A stretch of 64,000 nt of DNA from Viridothelium virens (GCA_010094025.1 ML991815.1:186001-250000), one strand, 5' to 3'; shown: positions 48,101 to 59,314, counted from the stretch's first letter. The notes: generated by a model not told the origin, from the sequence alone. Made by a program: numbers and translations.

Positions 48101-49103
48101 ACGATTTACTCCATTTGTCAGTGAAGCTGCGGATATGACATTGAAGCCGGAAACAATACTGCTCAATGATGTCGAATGTGTAACGCAGACCGTCACGAAA
48201 GTGGATATACATGGCATTTTGAACTATGGTCAGGACGCGCTCGCTGCAGGGCGCAAGGAACTTTCGGCCATCTGCTCTTCATGGACGTCCTCATCTTGGA
48301 AAGAGGTTGACTGGTATCGTGTCAAGGACATCAATGTTCGCAACATTCTTGATGAGCGCAAGAAAGCGGGCAAAATTGCCCAGGAACGCGAAGCCGTATT
48401 ATGTCTCCAGCTTGAGAAACATTTTGCGATGCGACATGATGAATGGCTCATTAAAGAAAATATCGCCCAACTGCGACAACTGATGAGCGACCAGAACCTC
48501 CAACTCCTTCCCGACTATGAACAGCGCATCGCCGTCCTCAAAGACCTCGGCTTCGTGGACATCAATTCGCGCGTCGAGCTTAAAGGCAAAGTCGCCTGCG
48601 AGATCCACTCCGCCGACGAGCTCGTTCTCACAGAGCTCATCCTCGAGAATGTCCTCGCCGACTACGAACCCGAAGAGATTGTCGCCCTACTCTCTGCCTT
48701 TGTCTTCCAGGAAAAGACAGACAACGAGCCCACCATGACACCTGCTCTCGAGCGCGGACGCGCGACCATTGTCGAGATCTCGGAGAAGGTCAACCACTAT
48801 CAGACGCTGCGACAAGTAATTCTCAGCGCCGATGACTCGAACGACTTTGTCAGTCGCCCACGGTTCGGGCTGGTGGAGGTGGTGTATGAGTGGGCGCGGG
48901 GAATGAGCTTCAATCGGATTACGGATCTCACGGATGTACTCGAAGGGACGATTGTGAGGGTGATCACGAGGCTGGATGAGACGTGTAGGGAGGTAAAGAA
49001 CGCGGCGAGGATTATTGGAGATCCGACGTTATTTACGAAGATGCAGACGTGCCAGGAGATGATCAAGAGGGATATCTGCGCAACGGCGAGTTTGTATATG
49101 TAA
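45200..49103 (+). CDS. SKI2: Superkiller RNA helicase Ski2
   Basis: Two exons (45200-47902, 47952-49103) give 1284 residues, almost the yeast length. Ski2 is the DExH helicase of the cytoplasmic Ski complex (with Ski3 and Ski8) that feeds mRNA 3' ends to the exosome in turnover and antiviral defence. Motif I AHTSAGKT is near residue 340, the DEVH box near 427, SAT near 455 and QMAGRAGRRG near 750. An Arg/Gly-rich insert (residues about 535-597) sits between the two RecA domains. The C-terminal arch and helical-bundle parts follow, with GIRTAGVLTREGVFAG right after the intron. The 3' end shows the C-then-G skew switch. It is convergent with the thioesterase gene, 97 bases apart. Confidence 0.95.
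48490..49070. other. C-rich to G-rich skew switch in SKI2
   Basis: On the plus strand 48601-48660 has 23 C and 13 G, while 48961-49020 has 25 G and 7 C, with the flip near 48830. It is the weakest of the five blocks but the third-position change from C to G is plain. Confidence 0.7.
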
Positions 49104-49200
49104 GGTAGTGCTGATGCAACTTTCATGCCGCAATTGTACGATGGAACGGTTGATGAACTCCCTATAGATATGGATATATGACTCAAAACAGGGATTATTG

Positions 49201-50202
49201 TCATGATGATTTCTCAGGCTTTGGTGAAAACTCATCGGTCTTGTTGTTAGGGTCTTTCCAGGCCGCTGCAACATATCTGCACGTCAATTGTAATCAGTGA
49301 TGCATTCAACAAATGCAAGATAAATCCATTGACGAACTTTGTATGACTTCCTCTTGCAACAAGCTCGTGATTGACGTTAGTGAACCGTATTGATGTGTAC
49401 GCAAGTGTCTTGCCAACTGCAACATCATCAGTAAAGCCAAAGAATTACCATATTTCATTTAATTACACTTATCACATGTGACCTCCTAGAAAATTTGGTC
49501 GTTAGCCAACATTCACCAAGGTGTAGTCTCTAGGAAATGCTCACGGCGCGCAGTGTATCTCCTATGACACCGCCAGAATTCAGGTATGTTACTTGATAGG
49601 TATCGGATCAGCGGTTTTGTTTCCTGTCCTAGGCTTCTGCATACCGCTCAGATCTGTCGATACTCCTGTCGTGAAGAGGCCTTTAGATGCTACTGCCAAG
49701 GAACCACCTAGATCGACTACAAAGTTGAGTCAACCCTGCACTTGTTCTCGAGGTACAGGCTCCTACCCATGCTTGCAATGGTACCTCCGTGGAGAATATT
49801 CAGTCTATTCTAATGAACATGTTAGCATCACGATTTGTGTTGTGTAAAATGTTTAGGTCGGGAGTAGGTACCGTGTGTTCTTTTTTGATGTCTAACTCAA
49901 AGTTGACAGTACCCGGTCGAGCAGCAGTTACCCGTAGCTTGATAGCATTATATCAGTAATCAATTGACCTGAAACCGAATCAAGAAGCACCAAACATGAA
50001 TCGACTCACACCATCAAGTAATCTGCATGCATGTGAAAATGATTAGTGTCAGCGTGTTTGTGTATGGAGATTTAGAATTACCTTGGCTCAAGTCCCGAAT
50101 TTGCTCTGAAGGATTGCCAAACCTGATTGCAATTATTACGAACTCCTGGACCTGATGGTCATACCAAGAACGAACCGAATTGACGAATTTTAGACTCGCC
50201 AT
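49201..50202 (-). CDS. Hotdog-fold acyl-CoA thioesterase (ACOT13-like)
   Basis: I read nine exons in coding order: 50202-50082, 50022-50012, 49937-49872, 49809-49767, 49716-49645, 49591-49545, 49485-49467, 49416-49338 and 49276-49201, giving 177 residues. Once spliced, the family blocks appear in order: RLNILHGGTIASMVDLGGSLAVA (first part NILHGGTIASMVDLGGS, near residues 70-86, with the catalytic-region HGG and Asp), GVSTDLSVTYLNSGG, GKTLAYTSIRFTN and ARGSHTKYVAAAW. It probably hydrolyses fatty-acyl-CoA, as in PaaI/ACOT13 thioesterases. Two exons are tiny, 11 and 19 nt; the 11-nt one is the least sure. No open frame longer than 62 codons exists on the coding strand, so the gene is easily missed. 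Confidence 0.82.
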
Positions 50203-50421
50203 TCTTCCAGTATGTCTGAAGAAGTAAGAGTTTGCCTTGATCTAAAGCACTCATGGGCTTCTTCTGGAGCAGCCAGCAAGGCGGAGCGGAGCGGAGAGCT
50301 GGGCGCCGGGAGACGCCCCTATGGGACAATTCCATTCTTTGTAGCTTTCACCCATCACTCAAGCGATGATAACTAGGTGACAACATCCTTTTGCGGAGGA
50401 GGCTCCACCAACATCGTCACG

Positions 50422-52042
50422 ATGTCGGCGTCCTCTCTTCGCGCGCTGGAATATCTCCAGGGCTTACCTGGTGCGCTTCTGATGAAGCTATACCAGCAGC
50501 CCTCGACCGTCCTAGCTGTATTCAGGCGGATGCTGCCTCATTTGGGTTCGTATAAATGCCTTTGATGCGTTTTGAGACCTCATGCATGGTACAGCAAGCT
50601 GAACTGTTGGCGGAATAGCAAAAACATTCGTCATGATCATGCTATGGACTCCGAGGGACATGAATATTGAAGATCTTGAGATGATGGTCCAGCCCGATCA
50701 TAGGAAGTCTGTGTATCGATTAATTATCGAGTATACTGGTTGCTAATTCCAATATCAGAGAAAAAGAGCAAGCCCTTTCTGTTCTCGATCGCCTCAAGAT
50801 CCTCACAATCGTCACAGTGAGATCGGCCACTGGCAAAATTGCGCGAAAGTATCGCCTCGAGAAGCAATTTAAGAACTCTTTGCGAGCGGCACTCACGGGC
50901 GGAGGGTCACACCAATCATTTGGACTACCTTGTGACACACCAGGCAAGAAGAAGGTAACACTGGAGTCCTTGGATGGCTTTGCACAAAGACAATGGGAAG
51001 CCATACTTTATTATATGGTGGGTAGCGCGGGTGCAGGCTTGGCTGGAAAAGGGGATATCAGCCCAGGGACCAAAAAGCTACTGGAGTTGGGACAGTTCGT
51101 TGTTATGAGGAAAGGTGGTGCAGCAATAACTCAAGCCGGATTTACCTTCCTACTTCAGGAGGTAAATGCACAGGTTTGGAGTCTGCTCATCGTCTATCTC
51201 GAGAACGCAGAACAGGCAAGTACCACCATTCTCGAACGGAGGAGCGTCTTTTCTCTGACTACTTACAGCTGAAAATGGAGCAAGTTGACATGCTCTCATT
51301 CCTCTTCATGCTCGGCAGCCTGGAACTTGGACAGGCCTACAGCACCGAGAAACTCACCCCTACGCAACTGCACATGCTGGACGATCTGACCGACTTCGGT
51401 ATCATTTACCGTCGAAGTCCTGATCCAGAGTATTTCTACCCGACTAGACTGGGAACGACACTTACTTCTGATGCCGGTGCTTTGCGAAACTCGAATGCAT
51501 CACTTGCCAACGCTTTGGGTGCGACAGCTTCCGACAAAGGGTACATTATTATCGAGACCAACTACCGGGTGTACGCTTATACATCCTCACCGCTTCAGAT
51601 AGCTGTCTTGAATCTCTTCACTCGTCTTCATACCCGATATCCAAACATGGTCTCCGGTAAATTGACCAAAGAATCCGTTCAACGTGCCATTACTTACGGA
51701 ATCACTGCGGAACAAATTATTAGCTACCTTTCCACACACGCTCACCCTCAGATGCATAAACATACTCCAGTGCTTCCGCCCACTGTTCTCGACCAGATTC
51801 GACTCTGGCAAATAGAAGGTGATCGTATGAGGGCTACCCCAGGGTTTTTCTTCAAAGAATTCAACACAGCTCAGGAGTATCAAGATGCTGCGAGGTACGC
51901 TGATAACCTGGGCGTGTTGGTGTGGAAAAATGACGGAAAACGGATCTTTTTTGTTACTAAGCACGAGCAGTTGGCACAGTTTCTTAAGAACAGGCTGGAA
52001 GAGAAGAGAGTGGCCAGGGAGGTTAAGACTGCTCAGAAGTGA
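50422..52042 (+). CDS. TFB2: TFIIH subunit Tfb2 (p52)
   Basis: Four exons (50422-50545, 50619-50706, 50759-51215, 51269-52042) give 480 residues. Tfb2/p52 anchors and stimulates the XPB helicase in TFIIH, acting in transcription initiation and nucleotide excision repair. Family blocks are YLQGLPGALLMKLYQQPS, AKTFVMIMLW, QALSVLDRLKILT, QWEAILYYMVGS, MLSFLFMLGSLELGQAYS and the C-terminal Tfb5-binding GVLVWKNDGKRIFFVTKH. The third intron (51216-51268) begins with GC (AG|GCAAGT), the standard GC-AG donor; using it restores the frame between NAEQ and LKMEQVDML. Divergent from the thioesterase gene over 219 bases. Confidence 0.95.
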
Positions 52043-52390
52043 AAAAAACAAATGGGTTCTAGAAGGGTGTATAACTGGTATAAAAGCATCCCAAACAGGA
52101 CATGGCGTTTTGGATGCACTGCGGATGACATTGAGGCAATACCATTTGTAAAATACGCACTTTCTTCCTGATCAGTCTGACTTGAAGTGCTGTCTCTGGT
52201 TATTGTAGGGATAGGCCATCAAAATATCGACCAGACGAAGTGGGGCAACTCGAGTTGTTTACGTCCTTCCTGGCGGAAGGTGGGTTTATTGTTCCTTCCT
52301 GACCCAGCCAAGTGATCCAGCACTGGGTCTTGTGCTTTTCCACCACACTTCACTTCCTGAACCCCTTCATCACCATGCCCCAACACGCGA
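52043..52390. other. Intergenic region, TFB2 to the 648-residue gene
   Basis: About 350 bases of 3' UTR and promoter. I see no gene or repeat. Confidence 0.5.
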
Positions 52391-54337
52391 ATGACAGTTG
52401 TGGAAGCGAGTTCGAATGACTTTAATCTCCTTGTAGCCAGATGGGAGGAGCTGAGTAACCAGGTAGAGCAGCAGGTCTCAAACAACATGCAGAAACATCG
52501 GTCATCACGGATCTCTGCTACCGAACCAACTAGCGAAGACCTCAAAAAGTTGCATCGCCTGAGTTCAATCACGTCCATAACGTCATTGGGAAGTACCCAC
52601 TCTTCCTTCGTCTCGTGGATCCCATTCACTCGAAGGCGGCAACCCACAGATGGTCTCAACACCAAGTCTGAGCCAACTGTCTCAGAACCAATATCCAATA
52701 GTGGCCAATGGTCAGCCGAGAAAACTCAAGCAAAAGGCACTGGAAGGACTCCTATGAAACATATCTCAGGAAATATAAATCCCACAGGACATCATGCTGA
52801 AAAGCAACCCAGGCCATCACTACCTCGCAGTAGCACTTTTAGTCACCTGCCCATCAGTACTGCCAGTCGTCAGCCGAGCGAGACGCGTCCTCCATTGGTG
52901 TCTTCGCAAACAACCTCTGCCTTACCATCAAATAGGATTCCAACACCGACTACCGTTGAGCGCTCACGTATGCAATATCAGCCCAAGCCACTTCCCACAA
53001 CACCCAAACGCAATGGATCCAGTCGGCCTCCAAGAGCATCGAGTATTCAGCGATCAAGCACACAGCCTGCACTACCCACGATCGAGGCTACACCACCGTC
53101 GGCAGAGAAACCAAAGAAAGAGATTGCTTCTGCATTTGCGAACACCAGCCAGCATGCTTTGCTCCATCAATCTGCAGCAGCTGCGGAGCGTATTTTCAAG
53201 CCGATGTCGGACGATGACATGTGGAAAAAGATCGAAGAAGCAGAATATGATGCCGAAGACGAGTCACGCATAGTTAGAAAGACTGCTCCTAATCCAACGC
53301 CAAGGCGAGCAACAAATTTGCCAAAAACAGACGAGCACGCGGGTATTTACTACGTGACGCCAACCACCAAACCTATGCGACGAGGCGAAAGCCAACCAAT
53401 TGTCGGGCACGATGGGCCTTCAAAGCATCGTCCTTTGCGACCATCCCATGGGATCGCTCAGCGTCAACTCCTGCAACCTCTTCTGCCACCTACACCTCCT
53501 GCACTACAAAGCCCGCCCCACGTATCCAAGGCCAAAATCAACCAAATAAAAAGTATCAGGAGTGTCAGTACCACCCAACTTGGCAGCCCCCCAAACGACA
53601 GCCCATCAAGCAGCCGCTCCAGCCCGGCACCAACGACGCCCCACCCCCTCCTCCAAGTTTCCACCTCCCAACCCTCCAGCTACTGGGCTGGCCGCCTCCT
53701 CTCCCTCTCCGACCACCTGCAATCCAGCCACGCCTCATCCGCGCTCTCCTCACAATCCACCCCGTCCTCCCGACCCGCCAGCAGCATCTTCAGCAACCCG
53801 TCGTCGTCCTCGTCGCGCTCCCTCACCGCCACCACCACCACCACGCCCTCCAGCTCCTCGCTCCACCTCTGCGCCAACCCGCTCGACATCGCGCTCGAGT
53901 CCGACGCCGCGCGCGCCCGCTCCGCCCTCACCATCCTCTTCGCCTACTGCACCTCGCCCGAGGCCGTCGACTCCCTGCGCGACTTCCAGCGCGCCTATGC
54001 TGCCCGCGTCCGCCTGCCGGAGATCGCGCTTCCGATCCCGAGGCCTCGCATCGAGCGCGTGGCGCTGGAGGTGGGGATGGTGAGGGAGGAGGTCGAGTGG
54101 GTGAGGAATAGTGCTGGGGTGAAGGTGGGTCGGGGGAGGAGGAAGGTCGGGTTTTGGGTTGTGCAGAAGGGGGAGGGGGAGAGGGTGGACGAGGATGGTG
54201 GTGTGGGGAGGGTGAAGAGTCCGGGGGTGGTGGCGGTAGGGGAACATGGTGGGGGGAGCGGGAGTGGGAGTGGGAGTGGGAGGAAATTTAGTTTTGTGGA
54301 GAGGTTGATAGGGAGGACGAAGAGAGTGGTGAGCTAG
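52391..54337 (+). CDS. Unrecognised 648-residue disordered protein
   Basis: A single exon encodes 648 residues. I do not recognise it. The first 35 residues form a plausible coiled coil (FNLLVARWEELSNQVEQQV). A Ser, Pro, Thr and Arg-rich linker makes up most of the chain. A structured-looking segment near residues 500-570 (ALTILFAYCTSP and SLRDFQRAYAARVRLPEI) is the likeliest conserved part, and the end is Gly/Ser-rich with KFSFVERLIGRTKR. There is no signal or membrane segment. Composition changes sharply from C-rich to G-rich codons near 54050, so the last third should be read with care; the frame nevertheless stays open. Confidence 0.65.
   Translation: MTVVEASSNDFNLLVARWEELSNQVEQQVSNNMQKHRSSRISATEPTSEDLKKLHRLSSITSITSLGSTHSSFVSWIPFTRRRQPTDGLNTKSEPTVSEPISNSGQWSAEKTQAKGTGRTPMKHISGNINPTGHHAEKQPRPSLPRSSTFSHLPISTASRQPSETRPPLVSSQTTSALPSNRIPTPTTVERSRMQYQPKPLPTTPKRNGSSRPPRASSIQRSSTQPALPTIEATPPSAEKPKKEIASAFANTSQHALLHQSAAAAERIFKPMSDDDMWKKIEEAEYDAEDESRIVRKTAPNPTPRRATNLPKTDEHAGIYYVTPTTKPMRRGESQPIVGHDGPSKHRPLRPSHGIAQRQLLQPLLPPTPPALQSPPHVSKAKINQIKSIRSVSTTQLGSPPNDSPSSSRSSPAPTTPHPLLQVSTSQPSSYWAGRLLSLSDHLQSSHASSALSSQSTPSSRPASSIFSNPSSSSSRSLTATTTTTPSSSSLHLCANPLDIALESDAARARSALTILFAYCTSPEAVDSLRDFQRAYAARVRLPEIALPIPRPRIERVALEVGMVREEVEWVRNSAGVKVGRGRRKVGFWVVQKGEGERVDEDGGVGRVKSPGVVAVGEHGGGSGSGSGSGRKFSFVERLIGRTKRVVS
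53560..54300. other. C-rich to G-rich skew switch in the 648-residue gene
   Basis: On the plus strand 53701-53760 has 32 C and 6 G, while 54121-54180 has 36 G and 3 C, with the flip near 54050. The G-rich half contains a long quadruplex motif. Confidence 0.9.
54251..54280 (+). repeat. Coding-strand G-quadruplex motif
   Basis: Five G runs (54251-54256, 54260-54262, 54266-54268, 54272-54274, 54278-54280) are separated by three-base loops. The tract encodes Gly-Ser repeats and would be present in the mRNA, about 55 bases before the stop codon. Confidence 0.75.
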
Positions 54338-54662
54338 TGGTTCAGAAACAGATGAGGAGAACATGGTAATGGGCGTGTACGAAAGTTGTGAGTGTAATGT
54401 TTCCATGGTAATGGGGGGGATTGATGAGGGATGAGCCATGATCAACGTGTAACGCATTTGATAGACAGGCAGCAGGTACTGCTGGGTATCCATACCAAAT
54501 TTTATTCGCCATGCCAATTTAGAAGGCATTTCTGCACAGGAAGTCTAGCTTAACAGTCTACTGTAAGAGCTTCTACCTTTACCTCTAGATCCTGACTTTG
54601 ACAGTAAGATGGATCCACAAAAAGGGACACAATATCCAGAAGGGAAGGCCGTAATCAAAGTC
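54338..54662. other. Convergent intergenic region
   Basis: About 325 bases lie between convergent genes and should be 3' UTRs. Nothing else is seen. Confidence 0.55.
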
Positions 54663-57600
54663 TCAAGGCTCGGTCTCTCTCATCGTCATCCGTGCAACTT
54701 GCTCCGCAACTCCAAGGCTCCCACTCCTTGTTCTACCATGACCACGCTGGGGTCTGACACTCCCCATCTGCTCTTCTAAGCTCATTCTACCTGTTAGGCC
54801 TACCTCAGCTGTCCCTCCAGGCGTTTTTGGCGTACTCTCTTTACTCCTACTGGATCCTGAAGTTTCTGGCCGCTTCTGCTTTGTAGGACTTCTCGGACTT
54901 GTGGGTGTCGCAATCAGTCCCCTATGGCCCTCCATCAGCGGCGGGGACGAAGCCGAAATCTCATCCGCAACTTGTGCCTGCTCCGCAGTATCCGATGCCT
55001 GACTCTGTCTGAGCCTACTCTCCAGCTTCTTCCCCGCACTCCCACCAGCCCCGACCGCCGGCGCAGTCGGCTGGACCGAATGCCGCCTTGGCTCCTTCTC
55101 CTTCTGCAACGGCTTGCTCAGAAACCGTTGAAACGCGGTGCGCCCATCCTGAGCGTCCTCCTCCTCTTCCTCATCACTACTTCCCTCAAAATAAATCTCA
55201 TCCCACGCCGAACTCGCCACACTATCCTCCCTCCTCAACGCCCTCGGCATCAAACCCCTCCCCGCCTCCCCCTCCCCATCCCTCGCAACCGAGCCCCTCA
55301 AAGCCGTCAGCTCATCCCGACTCTCCCTCATCTCCCCCTCCACCTTCCCATCCCCCTCCTCCCCCTCCTGCGGCGCCCCCTTACTCTCCTGCCCGCTCAC
55401 CTCCCGCCCACTCTCCACCTCCCTAACCCCCAGCCCCGCGGCCGCCCGATCACGACTCGGCTCCTGCTCATCGCGCGTCGCAGCAGCGTACGTGTCCGCG
55501 AAGTGCGTGTCGCACAGGTGCTTGATGACAGGCCAGCCATACGCGTTCGCAAAGCGGCGGCGCACAATCATGTTGTTGTGCGCGTCGGGCTCGAGGCGCA
55601 CGAGCACCTTGCGCCACGAGAGGTCGCGGTGGTAGGCGCGCGCGATCTTCTCTTCGACGCGCATCCCGCCTGTGTTGGTGGTGGCGTCGGTGTTGCCGAG
55701 GGCGGGGTCGGGGCTGTGGAGGCTGGGGCTGTGGCTGCTGTGGTTGTTGGGTTCGCTGCTGCTGCCGCCGAGACGCGGGCTGCTGGAGGAGAGGGTGGAG
55801 AGTGGGGTGGAGTCGGCGCTGGAGAAGGAGAGGGGTTTGGATTTTTTGGGGGGCGGGGGCGGGATGTCTTCGGGGTGGTAGACGCGGTCGTGGAAGATGG
55901 TGCGAGGGCGTTTGGAGGGGTCGATGAGCCAGGATGTTGGGGGGATGGGTGGGTTGAGGATGTCGCCTGCGGCTTCGAAGAGGGAGGTTTTAGGAGGAGG
56001 GTTGGCGCGTTGGGGAGTTTCGAGGAGGGAGTCACCTCTGGTAGCTATCGGTCGCTTTTGATTTTGACCTAGAGGTTGAGCGTCAGAGGTGAGGCTACCG
56101 TTCACAGGTGGTGTCGTAGCAGTGGAGTCAGAGGCTGGAGAGGTAATGGAGGTATCGGATCCAAAATCGCTCGATCGTAGAGTCTGGCTGCGTGAGTACA
56201 CACGTTGAGTCTTAGCTTTTGGCGGTTTAGTGCGTGATGAAGATTTAGGGTTGGGTCGCAAAAAATTCCAGAGGCTACTGAAAGGATTGGTATCTTGAGT
56301 ACTGGCGCTAGACATATCCTCTCTTGTCTGTTGTTTTGCTGCTTGCTGCTCGCTTAGAAACTGATGGCTCTTTGGATCTGATGATGTCTGCTCTTCATCA
56401 TCTGCATTTGCGGCTCCGTCTGGAGGCTGAGGTACAGCTGAACTATCGGGATGCTTGGCCAGCATCTCGGCATCTTCGCTATCCCAATTGTCCGACTCAG
56501 TTGTAAGAGCAGCTTTTGACGGATTCGGAGAGGAAGAGTTTTCTCCAGTGATTTCTCTCCAACCCCATGAAGCCATTGTCCCAATGAGGCCGTTTTCACG
56601 TCGGGCCTTTTCAGCCTTATCTAAGCCTCTCCAGTCTAGGAATAGAAGACAGCTTGTACGCAACGGTACGATACCATCGTTCACGACATTAGAATACAAC
56701 GTTCGATTTCTGAAGCGAAGCAATATCTGGTGAGCAGGACCGGTTGGCAGGATACGCAAGAGAGGCTTTGATCCGGGGTCTTCTTGCTTTGGTTTGTTTG
56801 GGGCGGTGGAGCCAAAGCCGCCAACAACGGCACTCCATCCACTTCGCGTAATCGTGGTGGGTCTCCAGGTCAAGCCAAGATCCTGGCCAGTCCGGCCGAC
56901 AAGCCCAAAGTCCAACGCGAATTTGACGTACATTGGATTTTCATTGCTCAGGCCAAGCATAGGAGACGCCATGGCAATAAAGTTGATCGGCTTGATGTTA
57001 TCAAAAAATTGAGGTGAGTGTTTGTGTATGTATGCTATGGCATAGAGCTGTACAATGCCTCCGAGAGAATGTCCGATAAAGCTGATACTTGTGAATTTGT
57101 AAGGAAGTGGATCAAGTTTCCGGTCACTCTTGTGGATAGAGCTACCGGAATGTGAGGCCGGGCCTGAAGCACCGTCTTTAGAAGAGCCACTGGAAAAGGT
57201 ATTTGAGAAACTCCGAGTCATGGACTTCTTCGCGGGTAGAAAAGATTGGTCAGGGTATGTCATGGTGAGAATGTGTTTCGCAAGTCTCTTCCCAAGATAC
57301 TGTATACCCCTTTCCGTTCGAGTGACATTTCCCGTAAATCCTCTAACAAGGACCTCCTCGTCGTCGGCATCGTCGAGTCTGCTATCCTGGTCACCATCAC
57401 CACCCGTTCCAGGATGACCGGATTTCTCATTCTCGCTCCTCCTCCGAGCGCTGGCCTCTTCCCGTGCCTTTCTTGCAGTTGCATCGATGCTTTCTTTCAG
57501 GTAGAGCATGTCTGCACTGACATTACTGTGCAGACCATGCGTAAGGACGACAAGATGAAACTTCTTCTGCTTCGCTTGTATTTCGGTCGCACTGCTCTGT

Positions 57601-58386
57601 GTCTTACTCAGTCGTCGCTTTGCCGGTAGTCCAGACATATTAGCTGCCGCAGGTGGCTCAATCAATTTGCCATAATCATTACTGTCCCACTTGGGCAATG
57701 GCGGTTTATTCCACAAACTTGTTGTATCCTCCACCAGCAGCTTGACAGCCTTCGAATAGACGCCCTTTGTCTGCACTGGATGCCGATGAGCGCCTGTCCC
57801 TTCCTGGTGATCCTGAATTTTCGCTGGCGCAGCGTGGCCATACCCCGCAACAGCAGCAAATCCGAGCTCTAGTGATCTTTCGTCTCGTCCCACCAATAGC
57901 TCAAAGTCGACTGAAGCTGAGGCTGAGAAGAGGATTTGTGAGGCAATTTCAATGATCCAAGTAACGCTACCATGTTCGCCTTCAGAGTTCCACAACCGAT
58001 CTGGTTCGCTACCAGTCTCTCGAATGTCTCCAGGTATGGTAAGTCTTGCTTGCCAGTTGGACCCTGCTTTGAGCATGGGCTCAAACTCTGGTATGCCATA
58101 TTTCTCAGGTTCTTCGAGCTTGTGGTTGGGATCGAAAACCGAAGGACAGGTGGATACATGTAAGGTGTATGGTCCATGGAGGTATGCGGCGCGCAAAGGA
58201 ATTGCCGAAGTATTCTTAATTTTGACATGCAAATGCTGAGGGGTAGGGAGGATTCGGTCTGCTAAAGGCGTGTAGGTTACAGTATATCTACTACTATTAG
58301 CATACAGTTCCTATGCGCAAGCATTATGAAGCCTACCGCACAACTTCACCCACTTTAACACTGCCGGACTGATGGATGAGTAACAT
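54663..58386 (-). CDS. DUF676 serine lipase/esterase
   Basis: Two exons in coding order (58386-58337, 58287-54663) give 1224 residues. The N-terminal 200 residues, beginning MLLIHQSGSVKVGEVVRYTV across the intron, are a beta-rich domain found in fungal DUF676 proteins. The lipase domain follows with the oxyanion region VVLTHGLHSN near residue 230 and the nucleophile elbow GHSLGG near 420; Asp in NDGIVPLRT and a later His (VIKHLCDTHF region) are candidate triad members. The C-terminal 600 residues are largely disordered. It resembles yeast Lpl1/Rog1-type lipases that act on phospholipids or acylglycerols at lipid droplets or membranes; the substrate is inferred. A strong skew switch falls between the two parts of the tail. 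Confidence 0.88.
55010..55990. other. C-rich to G-rich skew switch in the lipase gene
   Basis: On the plus strand 55381-55440 has 36 C and 6 G, while 55801-55860 has 34 G and 5 C, with the flip near 55520. It creates a 382-codon spurious plus-strand frame (54924-56072). Confidence 0.9.
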
Positions 58387-59314
58387 TTCCCTCGCGTGCC
58401 GCAAGGCCTTCTGAGTTTCGTGCCACGACGATGTCTTCTCGAAGAAAGCCAACACCGGGCGATCCGCACCTTTATCGGGAATCTGCGCAAGTTCGAATGT
58501 ACGCGGACCGAGCAGCATCTACTGCGGGCTCTTTCGGAAGGCGGATCCTATGATTTCTTTGCGAATAGGGTCTTTCCAGTCCATCCATCTTGTGTACATG
58601 GTGTACATGATGTTTAGGGGACTGAGCATGCAGCGGAGGCTGTCATCAGAGCGCCGAAGGACGTGATGAGATGTCGCGTGCATGGCATTCTGCTGACAGC
58701 TACAACCCAAATGTTGTCGAACTAGCAATGACGTGCCCCCTGTTCCCTTGCCCTGTGTCCCTGTCCTCTCCTCTTCCACCGAAGCGCAGGCGGCTTCCCT
58801 GACCGACCCAACCCTTATTTCAACTTCTCACGGTGCTCAGGGCGATGATATCCAGCAATCCCTCCACAGATATTCTCAGAAATCAAGCATAGCTTGTAGC
58901 TGGATTCAATTGGCTCCGCTCTGTCACCTAATATAACTTCGCGCGCATTCCGGAAGCCTGTCCTTCCAGAACCGCTCGCAAAATTTATTCCGCAAAATTT
59001 GTTCGGCAACACGTCCCTACTGTCTCTGGAGCTTGGGAATTTTTGTAGCAGGCTTGACTTCAGGTAACAGGGGTTCTGCTGCAAGAGACAGTGTTCGATT
59101 AGTTCGCAACTTCCAAATCTTGAAGCGTTAGTCGGGCTCATCAACAACAAGGCCCTTCTTCTAAACTTCGAAGCATTTCTTAACTATCGCCTTGATCACC
59201 CGGTCATTGGCATCTGAGGAGCTCAATCCTAATATCCTCCTCCGCTTGTCTTTCTCTGTTTTTCATGTCGGATCAACGGAAAAGATATTCACAGTTCCGC
59301 GATCCTAGCCGAGA
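58387..59314. other. Divergent promoter region, lipase / TANGO2
   Basis: About 930 bases lie between the two starts. The lipase frame is open upstream of its Met to about 58518 without resemblance. No gene or repeat is supported. Confidence 0.5.

Noticed and set aside
53750-54529. 259-codon minus-strand frame opposite the 648-residue gene
   Set aside because: His/Pro/Thr then Gly/Arg runs mirror the skewed composition.
54924-56072. 382-codon plus-strand open frame opposite the lipase gene
   Set aside because: Low-complexity Pro, Leu, Arg and Gly translation caused by the skewed composition; the lipase frame on the other strand is the real one.
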